NCBI GenBank assembly: GCA_003567615.1
Contig: PWZC01000014.1
Span: 1 to 5,129, forward strand
Direction: 5' to 3'
Source: Gemmatimonadota bacterium
GTDB taxonomy: Bacteria; Gemmatimonadota; Gemmatimonadetes; Longimicrobiales; Gaopeijiaceae
Length of the DNA: 5,129 bases
Below, in pieces: positions 1 through 4,962 of this stretch. The notes below the pieces were generated by a model that saw only the letters and a list, made by a program, of their open reading frames with translations, was not told the DNA's origin and searched no databases. Made by a program: the position numbers and the translations under genes. How positions within the stretch are numbered: position 1 is the stretch's first letter; every line of letters starts with the position of its first letter.

Positions 1-248
1 ACCCGCGAATCCATCTCCGTCAGCCAGGATGGCAGGGCCCCCATCTCGTCCGGGGCCACGGCCACCACCACCGCCTTCACCTCGGGAAGAGCGAGGAAGG
101 GACGAAGTGCATGGACCAGAAGGGGTTCACCGGCCAGTTCCAGAAACGGCTTGCGAGCCCCACCCATCCGGCGCCCGATGCCGGCTGCCGGGACGGCCAG
201 GCCGACGCCGTCCCGGTGTCCACCCTCCTGGTCAGAACGGGAGGTCAT
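1..248 (-). CDS. ispD: 2-C-methyl-D-erythritol 4-phosphate cytidylyltransferase IspD (N-terminal part, runs off the window)
   Basis: Cytosolic enzyme of the MEP isoprenoid pathway. It transfers CMP from CTP to methylerythritol phosphate, giving CDP-methylerythritol. Only the first 82 codons lie in the window; the frame is open to the left edge. The protein opens with a short polar leader, then the nucleotidyltransferase signature VPAAGIGRRMGG at about residues 19-30, then ARKPFLELAGEPLLVHALRP, matching the G-x-G-x-R-M...K...L-x-L-x-G-x-P pattern of IspD, where the glycine-rich loop and the Arg/Lys bind CTP. A second beta strand (VKAVVVAVAP) follows as in the Rossmann-like fold. The ATG at 248-246 lies inside the dnaB tail, overlapping dnaB by 17 nt, and has a strong AGAGGAGG site 8 nt upstream, so translation is probably coupled to dnaB. 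A MobA- or GlmU-like nucleotidyltransferase is less likely from the motif spacing. Fusion to IspF at the C-terminus cannot be judged here. Confidence 0.87.
   Translation of the reverse strand, partial: MTSRSDQEGGHRDGVGLAVPAAGIGRRMGGARKPFLELAGEPLLVHALRPFLALPEVKAVVVAVAPDEMGALPSWLTEMDSR
188..216. repeat. Stem-loop near the start of ispD
   Basis: CCGGGACGG and its exact reverse complement CCGTCCCGG form a 9-bp GC-rich stem around an 11-nt loop. It covers about codons 11-21 of ispD, shortly after its start. It may be a chance product of GC-rich coding sequence, but it sits at a cistron junction like the other hairpins listed. Confidence 0.4.
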
Positions 249-1713
249 CCCCTTCCCCTCCTCTGCCACCTCCGCCACCCCCGGCAAAGCTCCCTTCACG
301 CGGTTCGGGAGCCGTGTCGTCGAAACGGGTGTAGGCCTTGTGGAAATAGAGTTCCACTGTCCCGGTAGGACCATTCCGCTGCTTGCCCACGATCAATTCG
401 GCCTTCCCCTCCAGCGCATTCCCGTCTTCATCCTGCCCTGTTGAACTGTAGTACTCGGGACGGTACAGGAACATGACCAGATCGGCATCCTGCTCGATGG
501 AACCGGAATCCCGGAGGTCCGACAACTGCGGGCGGTGATCGGTTCGCTGTTCCGGACCCCGGGAGAGCTGGGACAGGGCGATGACGGGGACCTCCAGTTC
601 ACGGGCCAACCCCTTCAGACCCCGCGAGATCTGGCTCACCTCCTGCTGCCGGCTCTCCTGTCGCCCCGAGCCCGCCATGAGCTGCAGGTAGTCGATGACC
701 AGCAGCCCCAGCCCCCCTTCGGCCTTCAGCCTTCTGGCCTTGGCCCGCATCTCCAGGACGCTTCCTCCGGGGGAATCGTCGATCCAGATGGGTGCGGTGT
801 TGAGCTTGGCGCCTGCGGTTCCGATCCGCTGATAATCCGACGGGGAGAGCCGCCCGGTGCGAAGCTTCTGGGCATCGACTCGGGCTTCGGCGCAGAGGAG
901 GCGATGGACCAGTTGCTCCTTCGACATCTCAAGCGAGAAGATGGCCACGGGAACCTTGTGGTCGATGGCCGCGTTCTGGGCCACGTTCAGAACCCAGGAC
1001 GTCTTTCCCATGGCCGGCCGAGCCGCGACGATGACCAGGTCCCCCTTCTGGAATCCGGTGGTCATACGGTCCAGCGTGCGGAACCCCGTGGGGACACCGG
1101 TGAGCCCGCCATCGCTCTTCTGGAGCGTCTCGATGTTCTCGAACGCCTTCCAGAGGAGGTCCTTGATCCAGACGAAGCCACCGCGGTCGTGGCTCTTCCC
1201 GATCTGGAAAACCCGTGACTCCGCCTCATCCACCAACTCCTCCACACTCCGCTCTCCGGGTGCGTGCGCATCCTGGATCGTCCGTGTCGAAGCTTCGATG
1301 AGCCGGCGGAGTAGAGCCTTGTCCCGGATGATCCGAGCGTGGTACTTGATGTTGGCCGCCGTGGGTACGGCGTCGAGAAGCTCGGCCAGGTACTCCTCGC
1401 CACCGGTCCGATCCAGTTCGCCCGTGGATCGCAGGTGGTCTCCCAGGGTGACTACATCCACCACCACGCGCCGTTCGTAGAGGTGCCGCATCCCACGGAA
1501 CAGGATCCGATGGGCTTCCAGGTAGAACATGGTGTCATCCACCAGATCGTCGATCTGATGGATGGACTCGGGATCGAGAAGGATCCCGGCCAGTACCGAG
1601 ACCTCCGCCTGTCCGGAGAAGGGAGGATCCCGATCGTAGGTCGAGGCCCTCCCCGAGGTAGCAGGGGTGGCGTCAAGGCCGGGGCCGGCCGGGGAAGAGG
1701 GAAAGGAAGCCAC
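232..1713 (-). CDS. dnaB: Replicative DNA helicase DnaB, with an SSB-like DDLPF C-terminal tip
   Basis: Hexameric ATP-driven 5'-3' helicase of the replication fork. Its 493 residues exceed the usual ~450-470 because of both tails. Residues 1-30 are a variable Pro/Ser leader. The N-terminal collar domain spans about 33-140, opening with QAEVSVLAGILLDP. A linker region follows (~155-195), then the RecA-like motor: Walker A ARPAMGKT (231-238), FSLEMS with catalytic Glu262, Walker B LLVIDYLQLM with Asp341, sensor SQLSR with Gln382, the SGSIEQDAD segment (403-411) and arginine finger KQRNG with Arg446. No intein is present. The tail from ~473 is glycine-rich and ends DDLPF, which resembles the SSB tip. 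The start is GTG at 1713-1711. No ATG or other usable start lies between it and the conserved domain, and no Shine-Dalgarno is seen; the leader is pyrimidine-rich. It lies 60 nt after udg, in the same frame, and overlaps ispD. Identity is secure; the exact start is less so. Confidence 0.96.
   Translation of the reverse strand: MASFPSSPAGPGLDATPATSGRASTYDRDPPFSGQAEVSVLAGILLDPESIHQIDDLVDDTMFYLEAHRILFRGMRHLYERRVVVDVVTLGDHLRSTGELDRTGGEEYLAELLDAVPTAANIKYHARIIRDKALLRRLIEASTRTIQDAHAPGERSVEELVDEAESRVFQIGKSHDRGGFVWIKDLLWKAFENIETLQKSDGGLTGVPTGFRTLDRMTTGFQKGDLVIVAARPAMGKTSWVLNVAQNAAIDHKVPVAIFSLEMSKEQLVHRLLCAEARVDAQKLRTGRLSPSDYQRIGTAGAKLNTAPIWIDDSPGGSVLEMRAKARRLKAEGGLGLLVIDYLQLMAGSGRQESRQQEVSQISRGLKGLARELEVPVIALSQLSRGPEQRTDHRPQLSDLRDSGSIEQDADLVMFLYRPEYYSSTGQDEDGNALEGKAELIVGKQRNGPTGTVELYFHKAYTRFDDTAPEPREGSFAGGGGGGRGGEGDDLPF
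257..264 (-). promoter_or_regulatory. Shine-Dalgarno site for ispD, embedded in the dnaB tail
   Basis: The minus strand reads AGAGGAGG with an 8-nt spacer before the ispD ATG at 248. It is the strongest ribosome binding site in the window. The same bases encode the Gly/Arg-rich tail of DnaB, so this purine run serves both the DnaB protein and ispD initiation. Confidence 0.75.
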
Positions 1714-1753
1714 GTGGGAGGGCTGGGCTGAAATGGAATCGAAAGGGGGGGCG

Positions 1754-1771
1754 CCGGTGGAGCTCCACCGG
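1754..1771. repeat. Perfect 18-nt palindrome in the udg-dnaB gap
   Basis: The sequence CCGGTGGAGCTCCACCGG is its own reverse complement. As RNA it folds into a 7-bp stem with an AGCU loop. It begins 2 nt after the udg TGA and ends 40 nt before the dnaB GTG. It is followed in the transcript by a run of seven C, not U, so it is not a classical intrinsic terminator. A competing 6-bp stem (GGAGCT at 1776-1781 with AGCTCC at 1759-1764) overlaps the stop codon and excludes this one. A role as attenuator, processing site or 3'-end stabiliser is inference. Confidence 0.6.
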
Positions 1772-1773
1772 TG

Positions 1774-2658
1774 TCAGCTCCGGTCGAGTATTCCGCGCAG
1801 GAGTTGCACGTCATCCCAGGTGGGTCGGACCCACCTGGGATTCCGGAGAAGTGCAGCGGGATGATACGTGACCACCAGCGGGATCCCCTGATACGTGTAA
1901 ACCTGGCCTCTCAGCTTCCCGAGCGCCACGTCCCTTCCGCTCAGGAGCCGACCGGAGAAGGTCCCCACGGCCAGGATTGCCCGGGGCCTCACCAATTCGA
2001 TCTGTCGGCGCAGCCAGGGCGAGCACGTCTCGATCTCGTCGGGCCGGGGGTTTCGGTTCCCCGGTGGACGACACTTCAGGACGTTGCAGATATAGACGTT
2101 GCGAGCCCGGGAAAGATCCACCGAAGCCAGGATGAGATCCAGGAGTTTCCCGGCTCGCCCCACGAAGGGAAGCCCCGTCCGGTCTTCATTGGCACCTGGC
2201 GCCTCGCCTACCACCATGACCGAAGCGTCCGGGTGCCCATCGGAGAAGACGACCTGCGTTCGACCGTCGGCCAGTCGACATCGGGTGCACTGGAGCGCGG
2301 TGGCCCGCAGTTCGTCGTACTCCTGCGGGGGGTCGAAGGCGTCGGAACTGCCCGTCTCCCCCCCCGGACCCGGCGTGTCCATGACCGTAGGGGTCGGTGC
2401 GACCGATCCCTCGGTTTCGCCGGTGCGACCCGTGGCAAGGTCGTCTCGTGACTGCGGATGGCCCAGCAAGGGTCCTCCCAGGATTTCCAGGACGCGCTCG
2501 GTGGAAAGGGACTCCAGTACCAGGGGACCCTGACCCAATTCGCTCCGCTGCAGGAGGAACCGCGCTACGGTTTCCCGGAATTGCACTTCGTCCTCGGTCA
2601 TGGACCGGCCGCCCCGGGCCGAGGGCGGACGCACGTCTCCCTGCGACGAGCCAGTCAC
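1774..2658 (-). CDS. Family 4 (iron-sulfur) uracil-DNA glycosylase
   Basis: DNA repair enzyme that removes uracil from DNA as the first step of base excision repair. The catalytic domain spans about residues 115-290 of 294. Motif 1 GEAPGANEDRTGLPFVGRAG (151-170) and motif 2 HPAALLRNP (266-274) are typical of family 4 (UDGa). The cluster ligands are probably Cys124 and Cys127 (CTRC), Cys196 (KCRPPGNRNP) and Cys212; Cys191 is an extra. A weakly conserved front section has a helical stretch (~21-60) and a Pro/Gly/acidic linker (~62-112). The chosen GTG at 2658 overlaps the coaBC stop in a GTGA junction, as at yicC-gmk, which favours coupled translation. An ATG at 2601 (residue 20) is the alternative start, with only a weak upstream GGGG. 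The last codons contain a 29-nt palindrome. Its position before dnaB suggests co-expression of repair with replication, which is inference. Older annotation often calls this family phage SPO1 DNA polymerase-related. Confidence 0.93.
   Translation of the reverse strand: MTGSSQGDVRPPSARGGRSMTEDEVQFRETVARFLLQRSELGQGPLVLESLSTERVLEILGGPLLGHPQSRDDLATGRTGETEGSVAPTPTVMDTPGPGGETGSSDAFDPPQEYDELRATALQCTRCRLADGRTQVVFSDGHPDASVMVVGEAPGANEDRTGLPFVGRAGKLLDLILASVDLSRARNVYICNVLKCRPPGNRNPRPDEIETCSPWLRRQIELVRPRAILAVGTFSGRLLSGRDVALGKLRGQVYTYQGIPLVVTYHPAALLRNPRWVRPTWDDVQLLRGILDRS
1813..1841. repeat. 29-nt near-perfect palindrome inside the 3' end of udg
   Basis: Two 14-bp arms (ATCCCAGGTGGGTC and its exact reverse complement) flank a single centre base. 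The arms lie within the udg codons for Asn-Pro-Arg-Trp-Val-Arg-Pro-Thr-Trp-Asp, just after glycosylase motif 2. In the transcript this makes a long GC-rich hairpin (about 12 bp once a minimal loop is allowed), about 37 nt upstream of the udg stop and 42 nt before the 1754-1771 palindrome. Confidence 0.7.
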
Positions 2659-3920
2659 AGCGCTCTTCCCCTGGCGCCGGTCCCCCGGGCCAGGAGGGAT
2701 TGGACCCGATCCAGGATCCGACCGGCCACATCGTCCTTGGGGAGCACGGGTAGCTCCTCCAGGCCGTCATCCCGATCCAGGATGGTGACCCGGTTCGTTT
2801 CCGCGTCGAAGCCCGCGTCCGGTTCTCCCGCCCGGTTCGCGACGATGAGATCGAACCCCTTGGAGCGGAGCTTGGCCCCGGCGCGCTCCAGCAGGTCGTC
2901 CGTCTCCAAGGCGAAGCCTACCCGAACCCCGTCGGAAGGGGTAAGGGAAGCCGTCTCTGCGGCGATGTCGGGGTTCATCCCGAATTCCACCATGAGCCGG
3001 TCGCCGGTGTCGGCTTTCCGGGTCTTTTGATCCGAAGGAGCAACCGGCCGATAGTCGGCGACCGCTGCCGCGTAGACCGTGACCTGAGCCGAGCCGGCGT
3101 GTTCCCGAACCGCCCCGAGCATCTCCACAGCCGTCTCCACCCGAATCACCCGAACTCCCACGGGGTCAGGGAGGTTGGAGGGACCCGTGACCAGGGTCAC
3201 CGCGCCCCCTCGGAGCCACGCTTCCCGGGCCAGTGCGAAGCCCATGCGTCCGGACGACCGGTTCCCCAGGAAACGGACCGGATCGAGGGGTTCACGGGTG
3301 GGACCGGCGGTCACCAGGACCCGGTGCCCCGTGAGCCCGCCGGCCTTCCCTGCCAGGAGGCGTCCGCACCACTCCATGACCTCGGAGGGATCCACCATCC
3401 GACCCATCCCACTCCCCTCCCCGGCTCCCAGGCGTCCCCGATCCGGCCCCAGGACCTGATAGCCCAGTCCATGGCGGCAGTGCTCCACGTTGGCTGCGGT
3501 CTGGGGATGATCCCACATTCGGTGATTCATGGCGGGAGCCAGGAGCACCGGGGCCCGAGTGGCCAGAAGCGCGGTGGTGAGAAGGTCGTCGGCTCGACCG
3601 TGGGCGGCACGCGCCAGGAAGTCGGCGGTGGCGGGAGCCACCACGAAGACGTCGGCGTCCCGCCCCAGGGACAGGTGAAGGGCTGACCCCTCCGCAGACC
3701 AGAGGGACTCGGCCACACGGCGCCCGGTCACCCCCTCGAAAGAGAGGGGGCCGACGAAGCGGCGAGCCGCTTCCGTCATGACCACGTCGACCTGGGAGCC
3801 CATGAGTGTCAGGTCCCGGGCCAACTGAATACTCTTGTACGCGGCAATCCCCCCGGTCACGCCCAGAACGACCCGCCGGCCCTGCCAGGGCCGGCGGGGT
3901 CGCAGGCTCCAGGGGAGCAC
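2655..3920 (-). CDS. coaBC: Bifunctional phosphopantothenoylcysteine decarboxylase / phosphopantothenate-cysteine ligase (Dfp, CoaBC)
   Basis: Carries out two steps of coenzyme A synthesis: CoaB ligates phosphopantothenate to cysteine using CTP, and the flavoprotein CoaC decarboxylates the product to 4'-phosphopantetheine. The length of 421 residues is usual. The CoaC half shows VTGGIAAYKS (21-30), His82 in HLSL (the catalytic histidine position), VVAPATADFLARAAHGRADD (93-112) and PAMN (129-132). The lid loop reads LGAGEGSGMGRM (164-175) and lacks the cysteine of the ACG motif. The CoaB half begins near 198 with VLVTAGPTREPLDPVRFLGN (201-220), then RSSGRMG, AAAVADYRP (284-292), a KxKK-like KTRK (299-302), GFALET (335-340) and DLIVANR (357-363). 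The GTG start at 3920 lies 4 nt after the rpoZ stop, with GGGAG about 10 nt upstream inside rpoZ. A 27-nt palindrome covers the first codons. The stop overlaps the udg start. Confidence 0.95.
   Translation of the reverse strand: MLPWSLRPRRPWQGRRVVLGVTGGIAAYKSIQLARDLTLMGSQVDVVMTEAARRFVGPLSFEGVTGRRVAESLWSAEGSALHLSLGRDADVFVVAPATADFLARAAHGRADDLLTTALLATRAPVLLAPAMNHRMWDHPQTAANVEHCRHGLGYQVLGPDRGRLGAGEGSGMGRMVDPSEVMEWCGRLLAGKAGGLTGHRVLVTAGPTREPLDPVRFLGNRSSGRMGFALAREAWLRGGAVTLVTGPSNLPDPVGVRVIRVETAVEMLGAVREHAGSAQVTVYAAAVADYRPVAPSDQKTRKADTGDRLMVEFGMNPDIAAETASLTPSDGVRVGFALETDDLLERAGAKLRSKGFDLIVANRAGEPDAGFDAETNRVTILDRDDGLEELPVLPKDDVAGRILDRVQSLLARGTGARGRAL
2670..2694. repeat. Imperfect hairpin at the coaBC 3' end, upstream of the udg start
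   Basis: The arms CCTGGC and GCCAGG (6 bp) enclose a one-base bulge and a further CCGG/CCGG stem of 4 bp around a 4-nt loop. It sits in the last coaBC codons, ending 11 nt before the udg GTG, and would lie next to the GGGGAAGAG sequence that may act as the udg ribosome binding site. No U-tract follows. A regulatory effect is inference. Confidence 0.4.
3731..3750. repeat. Short stem-loop inside coaBC
   Basis: CCCCCTC and GAGGGGG form a 7-bp stem around a 6-nt loop, within the CoaC coding region. A stem of this size is not surprising in GC-rich coding DNA. It is listed for completeness and no function is proposed. Confidence 0.25.
3872..3898. repeat. 27-nt near-perfect palindrome over the first codons of coaBC
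   Basis: Two 13-bp arms (CCCGCCGGCCCTG and its exact reverse complement) flank one centre base. One bulged base further out lets three more pairs form (3869-3902). It covers about codons 7-18 of coaBC, just after the GTG start at 3920. In mRNA this would be a very stable all-GC hairpin about 20 nt into the cistron, close enough to influence initiation or early elongation by the ribosome. Confidence 0.7.
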
Positions 3921-3924
3921 GATG

Positions 3925-4140
3925 TCAGATCTCCCGGCGTCGCCGCCCCACGAGGCGGAACTCGATCTGCCCCGAGGTGAGGGCCTCCAGCGACCGCGTT
4001 GTCAGCTTCTTCTCCTGACCAAGCGGCTTGAGGTCACGAGGGAGTGCATTCAATTCCCGGGCATACTTGGCCGCCACGAGAACCCCCAGATACTTACTCC
4101 CGGTGTTCCGGGCCACTTCATTCGGCGTGCGAACCTGCAT
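3925..4140 (-). CDS. rpoZ: DNA-directed RNA polymerase omega subunit
   Basis: Small subunit that helps fold and hold the beta' subunit in the RNA polymerase core. The protein is 71 residues, usual for omega. It shows the family pattern: TPNEVARNTGSKYLGVLVAAKYARELN (residues 5-31) aligns with the conserved helix region (cf. LVLVAARRAR in E. coli), and KKLTTRSLEALTSGQIEF (44-61) matches the K-x-T-x-x-A-L-x-E-x-x-x-G-x-I segment. The tail is basic (GRRRREI). The ATG at 4140 is preferred because AGAGAGG lies 7 nt upstream and homology begins there. A longer frame to a TTG at 4221 adds 27 Arg-rich, unconserved residues. The N-terminus is MQVR, not the MAR that contributes to ppGpp site 1 in E. coli, so that site is probably absent. 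It sits between gmk and coaBC as in many bacteria. Confidence 0.92.
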   Translation of the reverse strand: MQVRTPNEVARNTGSKYLGVLVAAKYARELNALPRDLKPLGQEKKLTTRSLEALTSGQIEFRLVGRRRREI

Positions 4141-4284
4141 GGCTGTGCCTCTCTTTGGTGTTCTGTCTCGTCGGCTCCCCCGGGTCCCACGTTCGGGAGT
4201 CCTCTCTCTCGGCCGGGCCAACCTCCGGCACGGAGCGAAACGACGCCCTGGTGGAAAGCTACACCGATGGACCTCTGTTGGATA
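4141..4284 (-). other. gmk-rpoZ intergenic region, 144 nt
   Basis: This is the largest non-coding gap in the window. It carries the rpoZ ribosome binding site, purine-rich GAGAGAGAGG and AAAGAGAGG runs, and small stems such as CTCCG/CGGAG and GGCC repeats. I see no convincing -35/-10 pair and no stem followed by a U-tract. A promoter for the rpoZ-coaBC-udg-dnaB part could lie here, but the sequence does not show it. Continuous transcription from gmk is equally compatible. Confidence 0.5.
4148..4154 (-). promoter_or_regulatory. Shine-Dalgarno site that fixes the rpoZ start
   Basis: The minus strand reads AGAGAGG with a 7-nt spacer before the ATG at 4140. By contrast the upstream TTG at 4221 has GGAGG directly abutting it with no spacer. 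This decides in favour of the 71-residue omega. Confidence 0.65.
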
Positions 4285-4962
4285 CTACTCCGGAGGAGGG
4301 TCGTCCGTGTCCTCGACCCGGATCACACGGTCGATCTCGCCCCTGAGGCGGCTCAACTCGTCCTCGAAGTCCAGGATTCTCCGGGGGCGGTGGCTCTCGG
4401 CCTCGACGATGGCCCTCACCCGGGCCACCGCCCGATCCAGATCCTCGTTCACCACGATGTAATCGAAGTGGACGGCCTCTTCCAGCTCCTGACGTCCGGC
4501 CCGAATCCGACGTCGAACCTCATCCAGCTCTTCCGTCCCCCGGGCCGTGAGCCGCGTCCACAGGGCCTGGGCCGAGGGCGGGAAGATGAACACGAGGACT
4601 GCATCCGGGATTCTACGCCGGATCTGCCGAGCCCCCTGGACATCGATGTCCAGGACCACGTGCTCCCCTCTCGCCTGAGCCGCCTGGAGGTTCCGGGCCG
4701 GAGTGCCGTAGAGATTCCCATGCACTTCGGCCCATTCCACCAGATCGTCCCCCTCGATCATGGCGCGGAAGCGCTCGCGGGTGACGAAGTCGTAGTCTCG
4801 ACCGTCCACCTCGCCGGGCCGGGCCGGTCGGGTCGTGGCCGAGACCGAGAAGACGAAGTGCTCAAACCGATCCACCAGGGCATGGGCGATGGTGGTCTTC
4901 CCCGTTCCGCTCGGGGCCGCCAGTACCAGGGGACAGGGTCGGTGGGGGAGTCCCGTGATCAC
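4285..4962 (-). CDS. gmk: Guanylate kinase
   Basis: Phosphorylates GMP to GDP with ATP, a required step in making GTP and dGTP and in recycling cGMP. The P-loop is APSGTGKT (16-23), with Ala replacing the first glycine of the usual GPSGxGKS. The GMP-binding part follows: SVSATTRPARPGEVDGRDYDFV (39-60) with Ser41, Arg45, Arg48 and Tyr57, then EWAEVHGNLYGTP (76-88). DIDVQGARQI (105-114) and FIFPPS (125-130) belong to the core, RLTARGTEELDEVRRRI (137-153) to the lid, and FDYIVVN (166-172) closes the fold. At 225 residues it is about 15-20 longer than usual; the extra part is a charged, helix-like tail (about 196-216) ending DTDDPPPE. The GTG start overlaps the yicC stop (GTGA), with GGAG 8 nt upstream inside yicC, indicating coupled translation. 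The stop is TAG at 4287-4285. Confidence 0.95.
   Translation of the reverse strand: MITGLPHRPCPLVLAAPSGTGKTTIAHALVDRFEHFVFSVSATTRPARPGEVDGRDYDFVTRERFRAMIEGDDLVEWAEVHGNLYGTPARNLQAAQARGEHVVLDIDVQGARQIRRRIPDAVLVFIFPPSAQALWTRLTARGTEELDEVRRRIRAGRQELEEAVHFDYIVVNEDLDRAVARVRAIVEAESHRPRRILDFEDELSRLRGEIDRVIRVEDTDDPPPE

Noticed and set aside
535..1218. Long plus-strand open frame opposite dnaB
   Set aside because: It mirrors conserved helicase codons on the other strand, shows no family motif and has no ribosome site. Long antisense frames are expected in GC-rich genes.
1543..1557. 15-nt odd-centred palindrome CAGATCGTCGATCTG in dnaB
   Set aside because: Arms of only 7 bp in codons for a conserved part of the collar domain; such short dyads are expected by chance.
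1744..1773. Intrinsic terminator between udg and dnaB
   Set aside because: The stem is good but is followed by a C-run and only three U, so it lacks the needed U-tract.
1754..1776. Bacterial SECIS element recoding the udg UGA as selenocysteine
   Set aside because: The stop matches the normal end of a family 4 glycosylase, and the hairpin loop lies too close to the UGA and lacks the expected loop features. Simple read-through is kept as a separate, speculative idea.
1771..2451. Long plus-strand open frame opposite udg
   Set aside because: It is antisense to the catalytic glycosylase domain, whose motifs are intact on the minus strand; its own translation shows no recognisable domain.
3027..3686. 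Plus-strand open frame opposite coaBC
   Set aside because: Low-complexity Pro/Gly/His composition typical of a shadow frame; coaBC on the other strand has the full motif set.
3925..4221. Longer 98-residue omega from the TTG at 4221
   Set aside because: The extra 27 residues are Arg-rich and unconserved, GGAGG abuts the TTG without spacing, and the ATG at 4140 has a well-spaced AGAGAGG.
4955..4962. GTGATCAC palindrome at the yicC-gmk overlap
   Set aside because: Eight bases only, explained by the overlapping start and stop codons.
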